63,557 bases of DNA from Casp-actino8 sp032118015 (GCA_032118015.1 JAULYE010000002.1:1-63557), one strand, 5' to 3'. Numbered from the stretch's first letter, positions 1 to 9,130 are shown. Notes: generated from the sequence alone by a model not told the origin. Numbers and translations: made by a program.

Positions 1-557
1 AGATTGAAGCCAAACTTCGAGTCGTCCTGTCCTGTTGCAATGAAGTCGTGAGTGTGGGCGTGGACCCCCGGTGTCACCCGCACCATGACGCGGGGAATCG
101 GCAAACCCAGTGATCGAAGGTGGTCGAGTCGATCGAGTTCATCGAAGCTGTCGACGACGATGTGTCGGACTCCGGGTCGATCCTGAGAGTCCGAACCGGC
201 GGTGAGCGCCATCCGAAGTTCATCAAGGCTCTTGTTGTTGCCATGAAGGACGCACCTGTTCGCTGCCACGCCACCGTGCATCGCAACGAACAGCTCGCCA
301 CCGGAGGCGACATCGATGAGAAGTCCCTCTTCGTCGACGAGCGCAGCCATAGCCGAACACAAGAAAGCCTTCGACGCGTAGATCACGCGATCAGGACCGA
401 ATGCAGCGATCGCTTCTCGACATCGAGAGCGAAGGTGATCCTCGTCGTAGACGAACAGTGGTGTGCCGTACATCTCGGCCAGATCCTCTATCGAACATCC
501 ACCGATCGACAGTGAGCCATCGTCCTCGATACGCGCTGAGTCCGGCATCAGCCGCAT
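1..557 (-). CDS. lysA: Diaminopimelate decarboxylase LysA, N-terminal part (runs off left edge)
   Basis: This PLP enzyme converts meso-diaminopimelate to L-lysine, the last step of lysine synthesis. Reading leftward from the ATG at 557, the frame stays open to the window edge and gives about 185 residues of a fold-III (alanine racemase type) barrel. The motif YASKAF near residue 60 holds the PLP lysine (about K63), and GGELF and HGNNKS follow as in LysA. The C-terminal half lies outside the window. It starts 17 bases after the argS stop, and argS-lysA is a common actinobacterial pair, so the two are probably co-transcribed. A second in-frame ATG at 548 is an alternative start, and neither has a clear Shine-Dalgarno site. 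The family call is secure. Confidence 0.93.
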   Translation of the reverse strand, partial: MRLMPDSARIEDDGSLSIGGCSIEDLAEMYGTPLFVYDEDHLRSRCREAIAAFGPDRVIYASKAFLCSAMAALVDEEGLLIDVASGGELFVAMHGGVAANRCVLHGNNKSLDELRMALTAGSDSQDRPGVRHIVVDSFDELDRLDHLRSLGLPIPRVMVRVTPGVHAHTHDFIATGQDDSKFGFN

Positions 558-574
558 GGGTATTGGGCGCTGGC

Positions 575-2338
575 TCACATCTGCTCCGGAACTTCGATCC
601 CGAGCAGACCAAGGCCCAGTTCGAGGGTGCGCGCCGTCAGATCGCACAATCCGAGTCGGCTCGCACGCACGGCGTCATCGTCAGCTTTCAGAACTGGACA
701 ATGCTCGTAGAACGAACTGAAGGCGGTTGCCAAGTCGTAGAGATAGGTGCACAACCGGTGCGGACTGTACTTGTCGAGAGTGTCCGTGAGAGCAGGTTCG
801 AATCCGAGAAGCGCCATCGCGAGCTGCTTCTCTTGAGGGGCTTCGATCCGAGGCGGTGTCGAGCGAACCGACGAGCGATCCACCCCCGAGCGACGAAAGA
901 TGCTGCAGATGCGGGCATGAGCATATTGAAGATAGGGCGCCGTGTTTCCGTCGAAGGAGAGCATTCGCTCCCAATCGAAGACGTAGTCACGTATTCGGTC
1001 CGTCGAGAGATCGGCATACTTCACGGCTCCGATGCCGATCATGCGCGCCACCCGTTCGCGATCGCCTGCAACCAACGTTGGATTCTTCTCTGCGACAGCA
1101 ATGTCAGCCCTTGAGACGGCCTCGTTCACAAGATCGATGAACTTGAGCGGATCGCCACTTCGGCTCTTCAGCATCTTGCGATCCGATCCGAGGACATTTC
1201 CGAACTGGACATGCACAGCGCGACGAGGTTCGCGCAACCAACCCGCCATGTGCGCGACATCGAAGACCATCGACAAATGCTGCGCCTGTGGGGCTCCCAC
1301 GACGTACAGCAGAACATCTGCGCCGAGTCTTTCGACGCGATCGATGATGCATGCGAGATCACTGGTTGCGTAGTTGAAGCCTCCCTGACCCTTTTGCACG
1401 ATCAAAGGGAGAGGATCACCATCGCGGTTCGTATATCCCGGCGGGAAGACGACATCTGCACCATCGGACTGCTGCAACAGACCCAATTCATCCAGCCGGC
1501 TGATGACCTCGGGAAGAAGATCGTTGTACGCGCTCTCCCCCATCAAGTCGTCATCGGTGAGTTGCACACCGAGAAGGCGATACACGGCATTGAAATGTTG
1601 AGTCGAAAGATCGACGAGAAGCTTCCACAGTCTCCGCGTCTCGAAGTCTCCGCCTTGGAGATGAACGACACGTTGTCGTGCTCGATCCTGAAACTTCTCA
1701 TCTGCATCGAATTTGGCTCGGGCCTGTTTGTAGAACCCATCGAGATCTCCGAGCGAGAGGTGCTCAGCAGCAGTGCCTTCTCCGAGGTCGAGGAGGTGTT
1801 CGATCAACATCCCGAATGGCGTGCCCCAATCGCCGATGTGGTTCTCGCGAATGACGTCGTGACCGACGAATTGGAGCATTCGCACCAGCGCATCGCCGAT
1901 CACCGTGGTACGCAGATGGCCGACGTGCATCTCCTTGGCTACGTTCGGCGCGGAGTAGTCGACAACGACACGTCGACGCGGCGCTGTTCCCACACCCAGG
2001 CGGGCGTCAGCAGCGATCGAACCGAGCAGCTGCCCCAAAAAAGTTGGCTGGAACACGAGATTGATGAAACCCGGACCAGCGATCTCTGTCGATGCACAGA
2101 TGTCGGTGAGACCACTGCAAGCCGCGAGAATGTCTGCAGCAACATCGCGCGGATTGCGGCCGAGTTCTTTGGCGAGAGGAAGAACGCCATTGACCTGGGC
2201 ATCTGCGCGGTCGCTCGGTCGCACGATCGGATCGATGCCGTCTCGCCCACCCACCGATGCGAAGGCTTGCCCAAGGCGGCTGGACACGAGTACGAAGGGA
2301 TCGAACATGACCATGTCATTGTTGCCGATCGCGGTCAT
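575..2338 (-). CDS. argS: Arginyl-tRNA synthetase
   Basis: Class I aminoacyl-tRNA synthetase that charges tRNA-Arg in the cytosol. The 587-residue protein has the usual ArgS layout: an N-terminal additional domain to about residue 110, the HIGH-type signature HVGH in KEMHVGHLRTT, a KMSKS-like loop reading KMLKSRSG, and the all-alpha anticodon-binding domain ending EVPEQM. Length is normal. The start is ambiguous because a 19-bp near-tandem duplication (2315-2349) spans the ATG at 2338. In-frame ATGs at 2314 and 2308 (giving MVMFDPF or MFDPF) are plausible true starts. It is followed by lysA after 17 bases. A tRNA-Arg(CCG) gene lies about 90 bases upstream on the opposite strand. Confidence 0.95.
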   Translation of the reverse strand: MTAIGNNDMVMFDPFVLVSSRLGQAFASVGGRDGIDPIVRPSDRADAQVNGVLPLAKELGRNPRDVAADILAACSGLTDICASTEIAGPGFINLVFQPTFLGQLLGSIAADARLGVGTAPRRRVVVDYSAPNVAKEMHVGHLRTTVIGDALVRMLQFVGHDVIRENHIGDWGTPFGMLIEHLLDLGEGTAAEHLSLGDLDGFYKQARAKFDADEKFQDRARQRVVHLQGGDFETRRLWKLLVDLSTQHFNAVYRLLGVQLTDDDLMGESAYNDLLPEVISRLDELGLLQQSDGADVVFPPGYTNRDGDPLPLIVQKGQGGFNYATSDLACIIDRVERLGADVLLYVVGAPQAQHLSMVFDVAHMAGWLREPRRAVHVQFGNVLGSDRKMLKSRSGDPLKFIDLVNEAVSRADIAVAEKNPTLVAGDRERVARMIGIGAVKYADLSTDRIRDYVFDWERMLSFDGNTAPYLQYAHARICSIFRRSGVDRSSVRSTPPRIEAPQEKQLAMALLGFEPALTDTLDKYSPHRLCTYLYDLATAFSSFYEHCPVLKADDDAVRASRLGLCDLTARTLELGLGLLGIEVPEQM

Positions 2339-2349
2339 TGTTGCCGATC
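2315..2349. repeat. 19-bp period duplication across the argS start
   Basis: Two identical 16-base copies of gtcattgttgccgatc (plus-strand reading, 2315-2330 and 2334-2349) are separated by gcg. Each contains a potential argS ATG (minus strand), but the period of 19 puts them in different frames. The duplication therefore creates competing start codons. Confidence 0.8.
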
Positions 2350-2430
2350 TCGTCGTCGAGACACGGTTGCATTGTCTACACGAGACGCGAAACTCTCCCC
2401 TGGCATCCCACCGCTAGGCTCACGGGACCC

Positions 2431-2506
2431 GCCCACGTAGCTCAGTGGATAGAGCGTCTGCCTCCGGAGCAGAAGGTCGTAGGTCCGATTCCTACCGTGG
2501 GCGCCA
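2431..2506 (+). tRNA. tRNA-Arg (anticodon CCG)
   Basis: A full cloverleaf can be drawn by eye. The acceptor stem GCCCACG (2431-2437) pairs with CGTGGGC (2496-2502). The D arm is GCTC/GAGC, the anticodon stem TCTGC/GCAGA encloses the loop CTCCGGA with anticodon CCG, and the T arm is GTAGG/CCTAC. The discriminator base is G2503, and CCA is encoded at 2504-2506. It reads the arginine codon CGG. The gene is divergent from argS, the synthetase that would charge it. Confidence 0.96.
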
Positions 2507-2564
2507 GCTCGCTGTCGCCTCGATCAGAACCCCTGAAGGGCCTTCGCGACCCGATTCGATTCAG

Positions 2565-2596
2565 ATGTAGTCATCAGCTGATATGTAGTCATCAGC
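2565..2596. repeat. 18-bp tandem repeat at the 3' end of the yqeY-like gene
   Basis: The unit atgtagtcatcagctgat occurs at 2565-2582 and again, incomplete (14 bases), at 2583-2596. The second copy contains the stop codon of the YqeY-family gene. It lies between the tRNA-Arg and that gene and has no obvious coding role. Confidence 0.75.
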
Positions 2597-3062
2597 CCAA
2601 TGCCGACTTGACCGCCGCAGCAATCGCCGAACCGTCAGCGGCATCCCCAACTCGATCGCGCACGGCCTTGATGATGCCGCCCATGGCTTTCGCGCCGGAC
2701 TGTCCAGCCTCTGCTGCCCGATCGACCTCCTCGGCAACGATGGCTCCAAGAGCTGCCGGGTCCATCGCTGCAGGTAGGTAACCCTGGAGGATCTCGGCTT
2801 CCTTGGATTCTTTGTCAGCTAGCTCCTGGCGTCCGGCGTCACCATATATTTGAGCGGATTCCAGCCGCTTCTTGACTTCGGACCGAAGTACTGCGACAAC
2901 TTGCTCTTCACTGAGTGTCACCGCCGTACTTCCAGCGACTTCGGCGTTCTTGATCGCGGCGAGCGCCATACGCAACGTCGACTTCAACAGTTCATCTCCA
3001 GAACGCAAAGCGTCGGAGATGTCCTTCTGGATACGAACTTTGAGCGCACTATCAGATGTCAT
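2592..3062 (-). CDS. YqeY/GatB-tail family protein
   Basis: This 156-residue cytosolic protein matches the YqeY family, which corresponds to the tRNA-binding tail domain of GatB. It opens with a helical segment (KVRIQKDISDALRSGDELLKSTLRM) and the family pattern KNAEV. A YLPA segment follows in the middle, and the C-terminus has the usual Gly/Lys/Ala-rich form around GAKAMGGIIKAV. The family may act on tRNA-dependent amidotransfer, but its role is not established. Length is normal (about 150). It is divergent from the gene starting at 3155, leaving about 90 bases for promoters. Confidence 0.88.
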   Translation of the reverse strand: MTSDSALKVRIQKDISDALRSGDELLKSTLRMALAAIKNAEVAGSTAVTLSEEQVVAVLRSEVKKRLESAQIYGDAGRQELADKESKEAEILQGYLPAAMDPAALGAIVAEEVDRAAEAGQSGAKAMGGIIKAVRDRVGDAADGSAIAAAVKSALG

Positions 3063-3154
3063 CGGCTCATTCTGACGGACAACACACCTCTTTCACAGGC
3101 AGACAAGAATTGATCGACGACCGGCTGCGTTCGCGCTCGGTAGCCTCTGACCTC

Positions 3155-3766
3155 GTGAATCAAGTCAAGAACCGTCTCGCCGCTCTGTCAATGCTCGATC
3201 GGGCCTTTCGCCTGCTGACAGATGAGCGCATTACAGCGCTCTTCGAAGTCCTGGACGAAGAGGGCCGCAACGCAGTGCGCCACATCGCCGGAGTCAAAGG
3301 CGAACCAGAAACAGCCGATGTTCTTACAGCGATTCGTGTGGCGACGACAAAGGGGCGGATCAATGGCGATCTCGAGCGCCTCGCCATCATGCTCACCGAG
3401 ACGTGTCTCGACGAATGCATCGAAGCTCTCGGTTCCAATTCCGATGACCCGAGTGAAGAAAACCTTCGTTCGGTTCTTCCCGACATCATCTCCAAGCATG
3501 GTCTCGATGTGACCCAGGTGATGCTCGCCACGGTCGTCACTGGTGAGGCCTTGGCTTCCCCGATCATCACTCGCCTGTTGAAGCACGACGAGGAGTGGAA
3601 ACTGCCGCCTGCTCCCGCAGTCGAAGCAGCACCCCTTGCCAAGCCGACGAAAGCGGATGACGCCGAACGTCAAGCGCTGAAGGAACAGCGCAAGACTCGC
3701 AAGCTGGCCGAACAAGAGGCTGCACGCCGTCGTCGCGAGCAGTCGGCCACCGCTCGTCGTCGCTGA
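3155..3766 (+). CDS. Conserved hypothetical protein with charged C-terminal tail
   Basis: I do not recognise a named family. The protein is about 203 residues. Residues 1-145 are mostly helical and acidic, and the last 45 or so are a highly charged Lys/Arg/Glu/Ala stretch (ALKEQRKTRKLAEQEAARRR) typical of a long helix or nucleic-acid-binding tail. The GTG at 3155 is preferred over an upstream ATG at 3056. The upstream start would overlap the divergent yqeY-like gene, whereas TAGCCT at 3141-3146 sits 8 bases before this GTG, the leaderless pattern repeated across this window. It is convergent with ogt. The gene itself is likely real, since the frame is long and codon use fits. Confidence 0.7.
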   Translation: MNQVKNRLAALSMLDRAFRLLTDERITALFEVLDEEGRNAVRHIAGVKGEPETADVLTAIRVATTKGRINGDLERLAIMLTETCLDECIEALGSNSDDPSEENLRSVLPDIISKHGLDVTQVMLATVVTGEALASPIITRLLKHDEEWKLPPAPAVEAAPLAKPTKADDAERQALKEQRKTRKLAEQEAARRRREQSATARRR

Positions 3767-3785
3767 GGTCTCGAGACCGACTCAG
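3763..3785. terminator. Palindromic hairpin between convergent genes
   Basis: CTGAG (3763-3767) pairs with CTCAG (3781-3785) around the perfect palindrome GGTCTCGAGACC (3767-3778). It lies at the meeting point of the 3155 gene and ogt. A bidirectional terminator is plausible, but there is no strong T-run. Confidence 0.5.
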
Positions 3786-4306
3786 ATCAGCGCGTGACGT
3801 CGCTCGAGATCCAACAAGAACTTCTTGATCGGCATCCCGAGTGCAAAACCAGTCAGTGATCCATCCGAGCCGATGACCCGGTGGCATGGGACCACGATCG
3901 GAATCGGATTGCGTCCATTTGCACCTCCCACCGCCCGAGCCTTGCGAACATCGCCGAGAGCTCGAGCTTGTTGGGCATAGCTGATGGTCGTTCCATAGGG
4001 AATCTCTGTCAGTGCACGCCAAGCAGACAGTTGGAAATCGGTTCCCGCCGGGTCGAGTGGGAGATCGAACTGGGTGCGTCGACCGTCGAAGTATTCGGTG
4101 AGTTGGCGTTGTGCAGTTTCCAGTCCGATGTGCGAGCCATCATCTGAAACGAGGCGGGCACCTTCCAGACCGGCGTGCGACAGCTGATTCTCATCAGCCC
4201 AGAGAATGGCCCGCACACCACTCTCTGATGCGTACACGTGCAACGTCCCCACGGGACTGGGTATCGAGCGAACCACGAGTACTTCACCATTTGGAGCCGT
4301 CGCCAC
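3782..4306 (-). CDS. ogt: Methylated-DNA--[protein]-cysteine S-methyltransferase
   Basis: Suicide repair protein that moves the methyl group from O6-methylguanine to its own cysteine. The 174-residue protein has an N-terminal ribonuclease-H-like domain and the DNA-binding/active-site domain from about residue 90. It carries IPYGTTISYAQQA and the acceptor motif PIVVPCHRVIGSDGSLTGF, in which the Cys of PCHR is the methyl acceptor. Length and motifs are standard for Ogt. The assigned start is GTG. No Ada regulatory domain is fused. Confidence 0.95.
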   Translation of the reverse strand: MATAPNGEVLVVRSIPSPVGTLHVYASESGVRAILWADENQLSHAGLEGARLVSDDGSHIGLETAQRQLTEYFDGRRTQFDLPLDPAGTDFQLSAWRALTEIPYGTTISYAQQARALGDVRKARAVGGANGRNPIPIVVPCHRVIGSDGSLTGFALGMPIKKFLLDLERRHALI

Positions 4307-4426
4307 GTAGGCATCTTGTCACGATCGATCTCCTCGGACCGAAGTGACAGAATCTCGTTCTCCGTCGTACCGTGCAACGACCGACTCGGTCCGCCCCGAA
4401 CAGCAGAGAAAGTCAGTAGGCGCACG

Positions 4427-6052
4427 ATGACCACGCGAACCCCGGACGATCACGATGCGAAGGTCCCCTTAGGGGACGGGGATGGACTGAGCAAGAGACA
4501 GATCCAACTCGTCTTCGCCGGCGTGATGTCCGGTCTGGCTCTGTCGGCTCTCGACGGCACGATCGTCACCACCGCCTTGGCCACCATCGTCGGGGAACTC
4601 GGCGGCATCGAGTACTACGCCTGGGTCGGTACGTCCTACATGTTGACGAGCACGACAGCCACACCCTTGTTCGGAAAACTCTCCGATCTCTACGGTCGCC
4701 GCCTGCTGTTCCAGATCGCAATCATCACGTTCGTCGTCGGATCACTGCTGTGCGGCGTGTCGCAAAACATGTGGCAACTCGTTGCGTCACGCGGCATCCA
4801 AGGAATTGGTGGCGGTGGTTTGTTCTCACTTGCGTTCGCCATCATCGGCGATGTCGTCCCACCGCGAGAGCGCGGCAAGTACGTGGGCTTCATCACCAGC
4901 ATCTTCACTGCGAGCAGCGTTCTCGGGCCTCTGATCGGCGGATTCATCGTCGACAACACCTCGTGGCGTTGGATCTTTCTCGTCAACCTTCCCATTGGAT
5001 TGATCGCGTTGGCCATCACCGACCGGGCTCTGCGCCTGCCCTTCATACGACACAAACGCACGATCGACTACCTCGGGGCAACACTGCTGATCATCGCCGT
5101 GACGAGCCTGCTGTTGGGTCTGTCGTGGACTGGAGAGGCCCACGGGTGGACATCGATCGCAACACTCGGTCTCTTCGCAATGACTGTCGTGAGTACCGCC
5201 ATGTTCATTTCGTGGGAACGACGAGCACAAGAGCCGATCATTCCCCTGTCGATGCTGAAGATGGACGTCGTCAGTTCCGTGGTGCCGATGATGTTTCTGG
5301 TCGGCGCGATCATTTTCGGAGCCAACACGTTCATGCCTCTCTACTTGCAGGGAGTCACCGGTGTGTCAGCAACGAACTCCGGACTTCTTCTGGCACCTCT
5401 TGCTGTCGCAGTGGCCGTGACCGCGATCATCACCGGCCGGATCACTGCGCGCACCGGCAAATACAAACTGTGGTTGCCGATGGGTGCTCTGTTTGCCATC
5501 GGTGGGCTGCTCATGCTGTCGTTCCTCGGAACGACCCGCGGCTATCTCTACGTGGCGATGATCGGCTCGTTCTGGATCGGCGCCGGCATGGGTGCACTCA
5601 TGCCGACTGGAACACTTGCGGTACAGAACGCCGTCCCGATGCAGGAGATGGGATCGGCATCCTCGACGGTGATCTTCATGCGCCAACTCGGAGGCGCAAT
5701 CGGACTCGCCGCCTACGGCACCCTCCTCAATTCTCGACTTGCCGGCCGCGTCGACCCAGACCTCATCCGAGTTCCACGCGAGATCAAGAATCTTCCCTCC
5801 CCGGCACGCGAAGAGGCCCTTGCCGGTCTCACCGACGCCATCAATGTCGTGTTCCGTGCCACATTGCCAGTGATGGCGATCGCCTTCCTCATTGCACTCG
5901 TAGTTCCCGGGTTGCCGTTGCGCGGCGCATCTTCGATGAGCGCGAACTCATCGACCGATGACGATGGATCTAGTGGTGCACGCTCTCCTGGTTCACGATC
6001 TGGAGACTTCGTGACCGGCGGGCATGCCATGCCACGAGAACCAAGCCACTGA
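4427..6052 (+). CDS. MFS drug-efflux transporter, DHA2 (EmrB/QacA) type
   Basis: Proton-driven multidrug exporter of the 14-helix DHA2 branch. The 541-residue protein has motif C-like residues around LSALDGTIVTTALATI in helix 1 and motif A as GKLSDLYGRRLLF. Further hydrophobic spans continue to about residue 510, followed by a Ser/Asp-rich cytosolic tail. The ATG at 4427 is preferred because the frame upstream of it is not membrane-like and overlaps ogt. Substrate cannot be told from sequence. Its 3' end overlaps the next, convergent MFS gene by 83 bases. Confidence 0.9.
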   Translation: MTTRTPDDHDAKVPLGDGDGLSKRQIQLVFAGVMSGLALSALDGTIVTTALATIVGELGGIEYYAWVGTSYMLTSTTATPLFGKLSDLYGRRLLFQIAIITFVVGSLLCGVSQNMWQLVASRGIQGIGGGGLFSLAFAIIGDVVPPRERGKYVGFITSIFTASSVLGPLIGGFIVDNTSWRWIFLVNLPIGLIALAITDRALRLPFIRHKRTIDYLGATLLIIAVTSLLLGLSWTGEAHGWTSIATLGLFAMTVVSTAMFISWERRAQEPIIPLSMLKMDVVSSVVPMMFLVGAIIFGANTFMPLYLQGVTGVSATNSGLLLAPLAVAVAVTAIITGRITARTGKYKLWLPMGALFAIGGLLMLSFLGTTRGYLYVAMIGSFWIGAGMGALMPTGTLAVQNAVPMQEMGSASSTVIFMRQLGGAIGLAAYGTLLNSRLAGRVDPDLIRVPREIKNLPSPAREEALAGLTDAINVVFRATLPVMAIAFLIALVVPGLPLRGASSMSANSSTDDDGSSGARSPGSRSGDFVTGGHAMPREPSH

Positions 6053-7238
6053 GAGCGAACACGGCGGCTGCCAAAAAGATCGAACGTTTTCCGAAGATCT
6101 GCCCAATGCCGCCAAGCATGAGCCCACCGAGAACACCTCCCAATTCGAAGAACATCGTGAAGCTGGCGACAACTGCGACGCGCTCGTCGTCGTCGACATC
6201 TTGCACGCTCATGGCCAACAGTGACGGATAGAGAAAAGACGCACCGAGAGCGAAGAACACTGTCCCGATCCAGATACCCGTCGCACTCGCCAAGGCTGCT
6301 ACTGAGAGCACCCCGAACAAGATGAAGATGAGGGCTGCGCCGACACTACGGCGCAACCCCACCGTCTCGGGGATACGAGCACCGACGAGTCTGATCATCA
6401 AGCACACGATGCTGTACACGACGAAGAAGCGAGCTGAACCGTCGAGACCAAGTTCTTTTGCATACGTCGGAACGAATGAATTGAACGCGGTCCATGCAGC
6501 GATACCGAGCGCCATCATCGAACCAGGAATGATCGCCTTGGGGTGGAACCACAGTGAACTCAGCGATCCGCGTTCGGCCTTGGCAGGCGATGAAGGTGTG
6601 CTCACGAATGCAGGAGCCCACATCGACACCACAGCGGCGGCGCAACAGAACAATGCAGCCAGAACGAAGACCGCGTCGTACCGACCCGATTCAAGACCGC
6701 GAGCCGAGTCGGACACTCCTCCCATCACCCATTCACCAAGAATTGGGCCAAGGGCGACCCCTCCGAACACCGCAACGGAGAGGTAGCTGGCGCCTTCGGC
6801 CTTTCGATTGTCCGGACTGAGTTCGACGATCACAGTGGCGGCTCCCACGAACAATGCAGCCTCCCCGATTCCCATCAACGCGCGAAACGGAAGGATCTGC
6901 CAGGCCGATGTCACTGTCACGAGTCCGACTGTGGCAACAGCGCCGAGCACTCCACCACCGACCATCATCGTCCGTCGCCCCCAACGATTGCCGACCCATG
7001 TCAGAGTCGGCCGGAACAGCACCGCTGCGCCACTGAATGCGACAGCTGCCGCTCCGATCATCGCTTCTCCGTAGCCGAGGCCATTTTCGATGAACACCGG
7101 CAATGTAGGAATCAGCACGCCGACACTCGCGTAGTACGCGAATGCCGCCAGGGTCACCAGGAAGAAGGGCAACGTCACCATCGATGTCGACCCTGGGCGA
7201 CCAGAAACAGAATTGGATACGGGATTCGGGGATGTCAC
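5970..7238 (-). CDS. MFS transporter, 12-helix type
   Basis: A 422-residue inner-membrane protein with about 12 hydrophobic spans and the MFS motif A loop reading NRWGRRTMMVGG after helix 2. It resembles sugar or drug exporters of the MFS_1 family, and the substrate is unknown. The assigned start is GTG at 7238; an ATG further in, before VTLPFF, is an alternative. It is convergent with the DHA2 pump and overlaps it by 83 bases, which is unusual but common in such compact genomes. It is the next gene after the acyl-CoA dehydrogenase on the same strand (62-base gap), so co-transcription is possible. Confidence 0.85.
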   Translation of the reverse strand: MTSPNPVSNSVSGRPGSTSMVTLPFFLVTLAAFAYYASVGVLIPTLPVFIENGLGYGEAMIGAAAVAFSGAAVLFRPTLTWVGNRWGRRTMMVGGGVLGAVATVGLVTVTSAWQILPFRALMGIGEAALFVGAATVIVELSPDNRKAEGASYLSVAVFGGVALGPILGEWVMGGVSDSARGLESGRYDAVFVLAALFCCAAAVVSMWAPAFVSTPSSPAKAERGSLSSLWFHPKAIIPGSMMALGIAAWTAFNSFVPTYAKELGLDGSARFFVVYSIVCLMIRLVGARIPETVGLRRSVGAALIFILFGVLSVAALASATGIWIGTVFFALGASFLYPSLLAMSVQDVDDDERVAVVASFTMFFELGGVLGGLMLGGIGQIFGKRSIFLAAAVFALSGLVLVAWHARRSRSLQIVNQESVHH

Positions 7239-7300
7239 GTGGTGAGTCGCGTTCGCCCGCCGACGAAGTTCGAGAAAGATCTTGGTCCGATGGGGCCTGT

Positions 7301-8536
7301 TCAGCCCACGATCGGTTCCTTGGGCAGACCGAGAACCCGCTCACCCACGATGTTGCGCTGGATCTGACTCGTTCCGCCCCAGATCGTCTCTGACCTGCTG
7401 AAGAAGAACGCCGACATCATCGGGCTCACTGGGTAACCGGGCCGACGCTTCTCACGTGCCACACCAGGCCACGATGCACCCTCCGAGCCGACATCGACGA
7501 GCATGCTTTCGGCGCCGTAGATGTCGAGAGCCAACTCCATCGCGGCCTTGTGCATTTCGGACCAGAACATCTTGTTCGTCGCACCAAGTGCCATCACGCC
7601 GAGATCCTTGGAGTTGTTCAACGTCGACGTCAACGACCGCAGTCCGTTGAAGCGCAGAATCTGGATCTTGGTGTAGTACTCCATCAGACCCTGGCGCACA
7701 CCCGGATCCTCGATCGCCCCGTTCGCCTGCGCGGCGCGCACCATGAGGCGATATTCCTCTTCGAAGCGGCGATACCCAGTCGTTGCACTCATGCCGCGCT
7801 CGAATGCAAGTGTCGAGTTGGCAACCTTCCACCCATTGTTCACTCCGCCGACGACATTGTCCTTGGGGCAACGTGCATCGGTGAAGAAGACCTCGCAGAA
7901 TTCCGCAGTGCCATCGGGCTGAGTGATACCTCGTACCTCGACACCGGGCTGACGCATCGGTACGAGCAGATACGAAATGCCCTTGTGCTTGGGAGATTCA
8001 GGATCGGTGCGCGTCAACAAGAAGCAGTAATCGGCATGATGTCCGCCTGTCGTCCACACCTTCTGACCATTGATGACCCACTCGTCACCATCGAGCACAG
8101 CTGTCGTCTTCAGCGATGCAAGGTCGGAACCGGAGTTGGGTTCACTGAACCCCTGACACCAACGCGTCGTTCCATTCATGATGTTCGGCAAGAACTCGCG
8201 CTTTTGCTCGTCGGTTCCCCACTGCAGAAGTGTCGGTCCCACGAGCGTGTCACCGAAGAAGTCAGCGCGCAACGGCGCCTTCACCGATGCGAACTCTTCA
8301 GCGAGGACGACACCCTGCATCGTCGTCAAACCCTTACCGCCGAACTCCTCGGGCCAAGTCGCACAGATCCAACCGCCAGCGAACAACTTCGATGGCCATG
8401 TGTCGTTGAAGTCTTTGCGCTCTTGTGCCGACATCTCGAAGCCGGGCTCGCCCCAACCCTTGGGGAGGTTGTTCTTCAACCACGTGCGGATCTCGGCGCG
8501 GAATTCTTCGGCATCGGTTGGGTAGTTCAGTTCCAT
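7301..8536 (-). CDS. Acyl-CoA dehydrogenase family protein
   Basis: FAD enzyme that oxidises acyl-CoA to enoyl-CoA and passes electrons to ETF. The 411-residue protein has the three ACAD domains in order. These are the N-terminal helical domain, the middle beta domain with CQGFSEPNSGSDLASLKTTA, and the C-terminal helical bundle ending with WGGTSQIQRNIVGERVLGLP, which carries the typical GGTSQIQ flavin-binding end. The start at 8536 (MELNYPTDAEEF) follows a GAGAGAA stretch and matches where family members begin. The longer upstream frame lacks homology-like sequence. Its electron acceptor could be EtfBA at about 54 kb. Substrate is unknown. Confidence 0.92.
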   Translation of the reverse strand: MELNYPTDAEEFRAEIRTWLKNNLPKGWGEPGFEMSAQERKDFNDTWPSKLFAGGWICATWPEEFGGKGLTTMQGVVLAEEFASVKAPLRADFFGDTLVGPTLLQWGTDEQKREFLPNIMNGTTRWCQGFSEPNSGSDLASLKTTAVLDGDEWVINGQKVWTTGGHHADYCFLLTRTDPESPKHKGISYLLVPMRQPGVEVRGITQPDGTAEFCEVFFTDARCPKDNVVGGVNNGWKVANSTLAFERGMSATTGYRRFEEEYRLMVRAAQANGAIEDPGVRQGLMEYYTKIQILRFNGLRSLTSTLNNSKDLGVMALGATNKMFWSEMHKAAMELALDIYGAESMLVDVGSEGASWPGVAREKRRPGYPVSPMMSAFFFSRSETIWGGTSQIQRNIVGERVLGLPKEPIVG

Positions 8537-8715
8537 CGGGACATTCTCTCGCGAGATGGCACCACTGCCCAACCCGGCGAACGATTCCACAGACCGCCCC
8601 ACTCCCGAATTCCGCCCCAGGACGCCGAGTCGGGGGGTTGGAGAATTGCCACGGTTCACAGAGCGTTCATCGGACGCCAACGAATCGGAAACAGCGAATG
8701 CCTACCTTGCCTGCC

Positions 8716-9006
8716 ATGACCGCAAGCGGCTGGCCACTGACCCGAGGATCAGGACACTCACTGACGAACCAGGAACGTGACGTCCTCAGGGCCCTGATCG
8801 AATCCAATGGTCGGGTGATCGGTCGGCGCGAGCTGTCTCGCCAGATCGGACTGACCGAGGTCGGAGAAAGACGATGCGACTCGCTCCTCGTGGGAATTCG
8901 CCGCATTCTCGGAACCGAGTCCATTCGAACCGTCCGAGGTCGCGGATGGATGCTCGCCCCCACAGCCGTCGGGGCAGCGACTCTCCTCCTCGATGAGGGA
9001 ACCTGA
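8716..9006 (+). CDS. Stand-alone OmpR/PhoB-type winged-helix regulator
   Basis: The 96-residue protein is almost wholly an OmpR-type (Trans_reg_C) winged-helix domain. LTNQERDVLRALIESNGRVI starts the domain, the recognition-helix region holds RRELSRQIGL and CDSLLVGIRRILG, and the wing ends with IRTVRGRGWML. No receiver domain is present and there is no kinase nearby, so it is not a normal two-component regulator. The ATG at 8716 is chosen because TACCTT (8703-8708) precedes it by 7 bases. An ATG at 8698 would add six residues. The target is unknown. The antiporter gene starts 124 bases downstream on the same strand. Confidence 0.78.
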   Translation: MTASGWPLTRGSGHSLTNQERDVLRALIESNGRVIGRRELSRQIGLTEVGERRCDSLLVGIRRILGTESIRTVRGRGWMLAPTAVGAATLLLDEGT

Positions 9007-9130
9007 CGGGCTCGGACGGTCAGCCACTTCATCCAGCAGACCGATCGTCCCCGTAGGAGAGCGCCCAGTCGGAAAACGCCAACCGGCCCGAGAATATTCA
9101 GCAAGAGGCTCGGTCGTTTAGCCTCATTCG

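Noticed and set aside
1211..2440. 409-residue plus-strand frame inside argS
   Set aside because: Antisense shadow; the minus strand encodes ArgS with all motifs.
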